The position numbers and the translations under genes are program-made. Below are positions 23,644 through 26,713 of a DNA stretch of 26,713 nt, piece after piece (the stretch's first letter is position 1; each line of letters opens with the position of its first letter). This DNA is from Actinomycetes bacterium (GTDB taxonomy: Bacteria > Actinomycetota > Actinomycetes > Propionibacteriales > Propionibacteriaceae): positions 1 through 26,713 of the forward strand of contig JAEZYG010000016.1 of the NCBI GenBank assembly GCA_023419175.1, written 5' to 3'. The notes beneath the pieces were generated by a model. The model did not search any database. It saw only the letters and a program-made list of their open reading frames with translations, and had not been told where the DNA came from.

Positions 23644-23664
23644 GGTCTGAATAGTGCTCAGACC
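23644..23664 (-). promoter_or_regulatory. hairpin or operator in the gap leader
   Basis: GGTCTGA and TCAGACC are perfect 7-base arms with a 7-base spacer, 30-50 bases before the gap ATG. It lies just downstream of the likely promoter and thus in the leader. It could stabilise the mRNA or be a regulator site. Confidence 0.4.
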
Positions 23665-23680
23665 CGTGCGGACATATCTA

Positions 23681-23686
23681 ATTGTA
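23681..23686 (-). promoter_or_regulatory. -10 box of gap
   Basis: TACAAT on the minus strand. TTCTTG 18 bases upstream (or TTGGCG, 15 bases) are possible -35 elements. It places the leader of gap at about 60 bases. Confidence 0.45.
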
Positions 23687-23744
23687 TCGTTTTGATCTCA
23701 GCGCCAAGAATTTTTCCGCAACTTGTTCGCATGTTCTCAACGGC

Positions 23745-23770
23745 TATAAAGACGAGTGCACAACGGTGCA
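23745..23770 (-). terminator. weak terminator candidate after whiA
   Basis: TGCAC and GTGCA (23757-23761 and 23766-23770) form a 5-bp stem with a 4-base loop, followed on the minus strand by CTCGTCTTTATAG. The stem is short. It lies between whiA and gap, where a boundary is plausible because gap seems to have its own promoter. Confidence 0.35.
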
Positions 23771-23784
23771 TTCCCCCTTCAGAT

Positions 23785-24762
23785 CTACTCCTGCTCGTCT
23801 GGCAGACACACCGACTTGGTATCGGGAATGGAACGCATCTGAGCTTCCTTATCCGCCATCGCCAGCAGACGGCGAATGCGTCCGGCAATCGCATCTTTAG
23901 TCAATGGAGGCTCATGGAGAGAACCGAGCTCTTCCAAAGAGACATCTTTGTGTGCAAGACGTAACTGTCCAGCTACCTTGAGGTGATCGGGAATATCGTC
24001 TCCCAAGATTTCAAAGGCTCGCTGCACTCGCGCCCCGGCAGCTAAAGCGGCTTTCACCGAACGGCGTAGATTCGCATCGTCAAAATTCGCCAGACGATTT
24101 GCTGAAGCTCTGACCTCACGTCTCATACGACGTTCTTCCCATACGAGAAGGGAATCATGAGCCCCCATATAGGTCAACATGGCGGCGATAGCATCCCCAT
24201 CACGAATCTGGACGCGGTCAGCATGCCTTACCTCACGAGCTTTTGCCACGATATCGAGACGTCGAGCTGCTCCTACCAGAGCCAATGCCGCTTCTGAAGA
24301 GGGACAGGTGATCTCCAAAGAGGTGGATCGTCCCGGTTCGGTTAAGGAACCGCGCGCCAAGAAGGCCGCCCTCCACGTTGCGATCTGCTCATCTACTCCC
24401 CCACCGACGACGTGAGGGGGAAGTCCACGCACCGGTATACCGCGAGAGTCGACCAACCCTACCAGACGGGCTAAATCCGGACCGCATTTGACCAGACGCA
24501 CCACATAGCGTTTTCCTCGCCTGATCCCAGAGGAATTGATGACTAAAAGTTCAGAATCGAAATGGTAAAGCTGATTGATTTCGGTGCGCAGACGGCGAGC
24601 TGCCGCCCCCGTATCGAATTCAGCTTCGATGACGATGCGTCCCCCCACAAGATGTAGGCCACCGGCAAAACGTAGCAGTGAGGCGACCTCCACCGCGCGT
24701 GTACGCGGCTTGGCCACTTTGACCGTCGCCAATTCCATCTTCACCTGTTGGGTGAGGGCCAC
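23785..24762 (-). CDS. whiA: sporulation/cell-division regulator WhiA
   Basis: WhiA is a DNA-binding protein that combines a LAGLIDADG-homing-endonuclease-like fold with a C-terminal helix-turn-helix. In Streptomyces it controls developmental cell division; in non-sporulating Gram-positives it affects division and chromosome handling. The 325-residue product has the N-terminal LASLLRFAGGL-like ASLLRFAGGLHL segment, the central GIPVRGLPPHVV block, the ANFDDANLRRSVKAA segment, and the HTH core VSLEELGSLHEPPLTKDAIAGR typical of the family. The start is GTG with AGGAG upstream, 19 bases after the yvcK stop. Confidence 0.94.
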   Translation of the reverse strand: MALTQQVKMELATVKVAKPRTRAVEVASLLRFAGGLHLVGGRIVIEAEFDTGAAARRLRTEINQLYHFDSELLVINSSGIRRGKRYVVRLVKCGPDLARLVGLVDSRGIPVRGLPPHVVGGGVDEQIATWRAAFLARGSLTEPGRSTSLEITCPSSEAALALVGAARRLDIVAKAREVRHADRVQIRDGDAIAAMLTYMGAHDSLLVWEERRMRREVRASANRLANFDDANLRRSVKAALAAGARVQRAFEILGDDIPDHLKVAGQLRLAHKDVSLEELGSLHEPPLTKDAIAGRIRRLLAMADKEAQMRSIPDTKSVCLPDEQE

Positions 24763-24781
24763 GACTTCTCCTATCTATCGA

Positions 24782-25723
24782 TCAGTGAGCGAATAATTCA
24801 CGATATACCGCAGCGAGACGCAGCGGATCATGACGGGCACTTCCATCGGGTAAACGAATATCGGCATACACCAATTCAGCACCCATCGTGCGAGCACGGA
24901 ATTCCAATTGAGGATCGTTGGCAGCGAAACTTTTATCAACGATAATCTGGTCGAATCTCAATCCAGGGGCATGATCGACGATGACGTCGAGGTGACTGGC
25001 AGGAGAGTAACCTTCCGTTTCTGCCTCCGAGGCGATATTGAGAGTTAACACTCTGCGTCCACGAGCATTGATGATCGCCTCAGCCAGATCGGGAACCAAA
25101 AGATGAGGCAATACGGAGGTGAACCATGACCCTGGCCCTAAGACGATCACATCGGCTTGTTCAACGGCTTCAATCGCCTCCGGACATGCTGGAGGATCCT
25201 TAGGAAGAAGACGGATAGAACGCACATGAGCCGATGTGGAAGCCACTTCATGTTGTCCCGAGATGACGCAGATCTCATCGCGATCATCGGGATTAAGCCC
25301 TATCACATCGGCTTCAATGGACAAAGGTGTCAAGGACATCGGCAAAACTCGTCCGCGCACATTGAGCAATTGCCCCACCAACGCCAGACCGCTCACTTCG
25401 TCCAGATGAGCCCATACCCCTTCAATGAGCAGATTCCCGATGGCATGCCCGTCGAGAGGCCCTTCGGTAGAAAAGCGCGACTGTAATACCTTTGCCCACT
25501 GTCGTCCATGGGCATCGGAACCGCAAAGAGCAGCTAGAGCCATGCGCAGATCACCGGGAGGGATACCTCCTAATTCTTCACGTAGACGCCCTGAAGAGCC
25601 CCCATTATCCGCAACGGTCACCACAGCGGTCAGGCGATCGGTCACCTGCCGTAAAGCTTCCAAAGAAGCGGACAGACCATGTCCTCCTCCTAAAGCGGTA
25701 ACTGCGGGAAGATAGCTTTTCAT
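24782..25723 (-). CDS. yvcK: gluconeogenesis factor YvcK/CuvA-like protein
   Basis: YvcK family proteins (CofD-like fold) bind nucleotide sugars such as UDP-GlcNAc and are needed for growth on gluconeogenic carbon sources and for cell shape; the M. tuberculosis homologue is CuvA. The 313-residue product shows the nucleotide-binding ALGGGHGLSA (10-19), VTVADNGGSSGRLRE, and IPPGDLRMALAAL motifs, and GPGSWFTSVLPHLL. Its ATG overlaps the rapZ stop (ATGA), and whiA follows after 19 bases, so rapZ-yvcK-whiA form a compact unit. Confidence 0.94.
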   Translation of the reverse strand: MKSYLPAVTALGGGHGLSASLEALRQVTDRLTAVVTVADNGGSSGRLREELGGIPPGDLRMALAALCGSDAHGRQWAKVLQSRFSTEGPLDGHAIGNLLIEGVWAHLDEVSGLALVGQLLNVRGRVLPMSLTPLSIEADVIGLNPDDRDEICVISGQHEVASTSAHVRSIRLLPKDPPACPEAIEAVEQADVIVLGPGSWFTSVLPHLLVPDLAEAIINARGRRVLTLNIASEAETEGYSPASHLDVIVDHAPGLRFDQIIVDKSFAANDPQLEFRARTMGAELVYADIRLPDGSARHDPLRLAAVYRELFAH

Positions 25724-26604
25724 TCTTTCCCCAGATCTCGATGCAAGATGCCTACGTAATAACCTTTCTGCCGCAGGATTTTGGCAAATTCTTCCGATAT
25801 CGCGGTGCTGCGATGCTTACCTCCGGTGCATCCAATCGCGATAGTCGCTTGATGTTTCCCCTCGTGGATATATCCGGGAATAACCACATCGACCAAGGAC
25901 TCCAAACTGGTAAGAAATTGCCGTGCCCCCGCCTGCTCAAGGACATAGGAGCTGACCTCTTCACTCAATCCCGTCTGCGGACGCAGATGGGCAACCCAAT
26001 AGGGATTGGGAAGAAAACGCACGTCAAGAACGATATCGGCATCGAGAGGAACCCCATTTTTAAAGCCAAAACTCATCACTTGAAAACGGATATCCCCTCG
26101 CGCCTCATCCGCATAGAGATGACGGATACGATTCTTCAATTGGTGGACGGTCAAATTGGACGTATCGATCACCACATCGGCTTCGGCTCTCAAGGTACCG
26201 AGCATTCGTCTTTCCTTGGTGATCGCATAGGCCAACGCCCCGCCATCTTGTAAAGGAAGGGGACGTCTGGTCGATTCTTGGCGACGCACAATCGCCTCAT
26301 CGCTGGCTTCTAGAAAGCAAATCTCATGAGCGATTTTCGCCTCTCCAAGTTGAGCAAGAACTCTGGGAAGCTGATCGAACATCTGTCGAGAGCGCACATC
26401 GAGACCGACCGCCACACGATCTTGTCCGCCTCGGCGAGCGGTCTCCACCAGCTGGGGCAAGAGGCTTGGAGGCAGATTATCGACCACGAACCAGCCCAAA
26501 TCCTCAATGGCGTGCATTGCACTACGCCGACCAGCCCCTGAAAGGCCTGTAATGATGACCAGACGCAAAGCTTCGCTTCGCTCCAAACAGACAGAATCGC
26601 TCAT
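25720..26604 (-). CDS. rapZ: RNase adapter protein RapZ (YvcJ family)
   Basis: RapZ is a P-loop protein which in E. coli binds GlcN6P and guides decay of the GlmZ sRNA; its role in actinomycetes is not established. The product has 294 residues from ATG 26604. The P-loop reads GLSGAGRRSA (20-29): the Lys of Walker A is Arg, and the next Ser/Thr is Arg. Departures in this place are common in actinomycete members as I recall (Rv1421 has GRGT). The C-terminal half has SFGFKNGVPLDAD, VRFLPNPYW and IAIGCTGGKHRSTAISE, the family's hallmarks. AGGTGA lies 5 bases before the ATG at 26604; GTG 26613 is the longer alternative with a poorer site. Confidence 0.93.
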   Translation of the reverse strand: MSDSVCLERSEALRLVIITGLSGAGRRSAMHAIEDLGWFVVDNLPPSLLPQLVETARRGGQDRVAVGLDVRSRQMFDQLPRVLAQLGEAKIAHEICFLEASDEAIVRRQESTRRPLPLQDGGALAYAITKERRMLGTLRAEADVVIDTSNLTVHQLKNRIRHLYADEARGDIRFQVMSFGFKNGVPLDADIVLDVRFLPNPYWVAHLRPQTGLSEEVSSYVLEQAGARQFLTSLESLVDVVIPGYIHEGKHQATIAIGCTGGKHRSTAISEEFAKILRQKGYYVGILHRDLGKE

Positions 26605-26631
26605 CGTGCTCACCTGCCCATTATCCCCGAT

Positions 26632-26713
26632 TCATCCCTCCAATACCTCCCCCGTAGCGGTATTGATCGCAACGTGAGAGTTTTCTGCAAGGGCATCGAC
26701 GATTGCCTTAGAC
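26632..26713 (-). CDS. uvrC: excinuclease ABC subunit UvrC, 3' end only
   Basis: The last 26 codons before a TGA stop read SKAIVDALAENSHVAINT and then ATGEVLEG. The ending NTATGEVLEG resembles the C terminus of actinomycete UvrC as I remember it. The position immediately upstream of rapZ (27 bases from its ATG) is the classical place of uvrC. UvrC is the nuclease that makes both incisions in nucleotide excision repair. The domains are outside the window, so the call rests on a short tail and synteny. Confidence 0.7.
   Translation of the reverse strand, partial: SKAIVDALAENSHVAINTATGEVLEG

Noticed and set aside
25720..26604. Treating the RapZ Walker A changes (Lys to Arg, next residue Arg) as a defective protein.
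   Set aside because: Deviation at this loop is common in actinomycete RapZ proteins and the rest of the protein is intact.

Overview
The window is a chromosomal segment from an actinomycete (Actinomycetota) with moderate rather than high G+C. Evidence for this is an RbpA gene, a WhiA gene, the uvrC-rapZ-yvcK-whiA-gap-pgk-tpiA-secG gene order, and a SUF operon led by a SufR-type repressor and followed by an ABC-F ATPase. This parallels the layout remembered for Mycobacterium tuberculosis around Rv1420-Rv1473. I cannot name the genus. Nearly all of the window is core genome; I see no insertion sequence, prophage, CRISPR array, tRNA or rRNA.

Layout. 146-6388 (+): translation cluster rimP, nusA, ylxR, infB, rbfA, truB, tightly packed; no ribF follows truB. 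6505-7873 (-): an accessory pair, a lipoprotein gene followed by a secreted-protein gene that appears broken by a one-base frameshift. 7874-8071: divergent intergenic region with two DnaA-box-like 9-mers. 8072-8917 (+): rlmA-type 23S rRNA methyltransferase, convergent with an ABC-F ATPase (8955-10553, -). 10692-17262 (-): eight-gene SUF operon sufR-B-D-Rieske ferredoxin-C-S-U-T, closed by a clear intrinsic terminator. 17277-17525: divergent control region holding a perfect CAAC-N6-GTTG palindrome (SufR-operator type), a second 18-bp palindrome and a consensus TATAAT. 17526-19323 (+): 6-phosphogluconolactonase and a membrane acyltransferase. 19683-26713 (-): rbpA, secG, tpiA, pgk, gap, whiA, yvcK, rapZ and the 3' end of uvrC, divided into short transcription units by several strong terminators.

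How the genes work together. The left end builds ribosomes and starts translation. The SUF block makes Fe-S clusters and probably senses their supply through SufR. The right end combines three consecutive lower-glycolysis enzymes (TpiA, Pgk, GapA), the SecG translocase subunit, the RNA-polymerase partner RbpA and the WhiA/YvcK/RapZ cell-division and carbon-flux regulators.

No wholly new system is convincing. The items most worth a second look are the SufR-type operator overlapping the apparently leaderless sufR start, the second palindrome in the same region, the frameshifted secreted-protein gene beside its lipoprotein partner, the paired DnaA boxes, and a possible 35-codon ORF with a hairpin at its stop codon.
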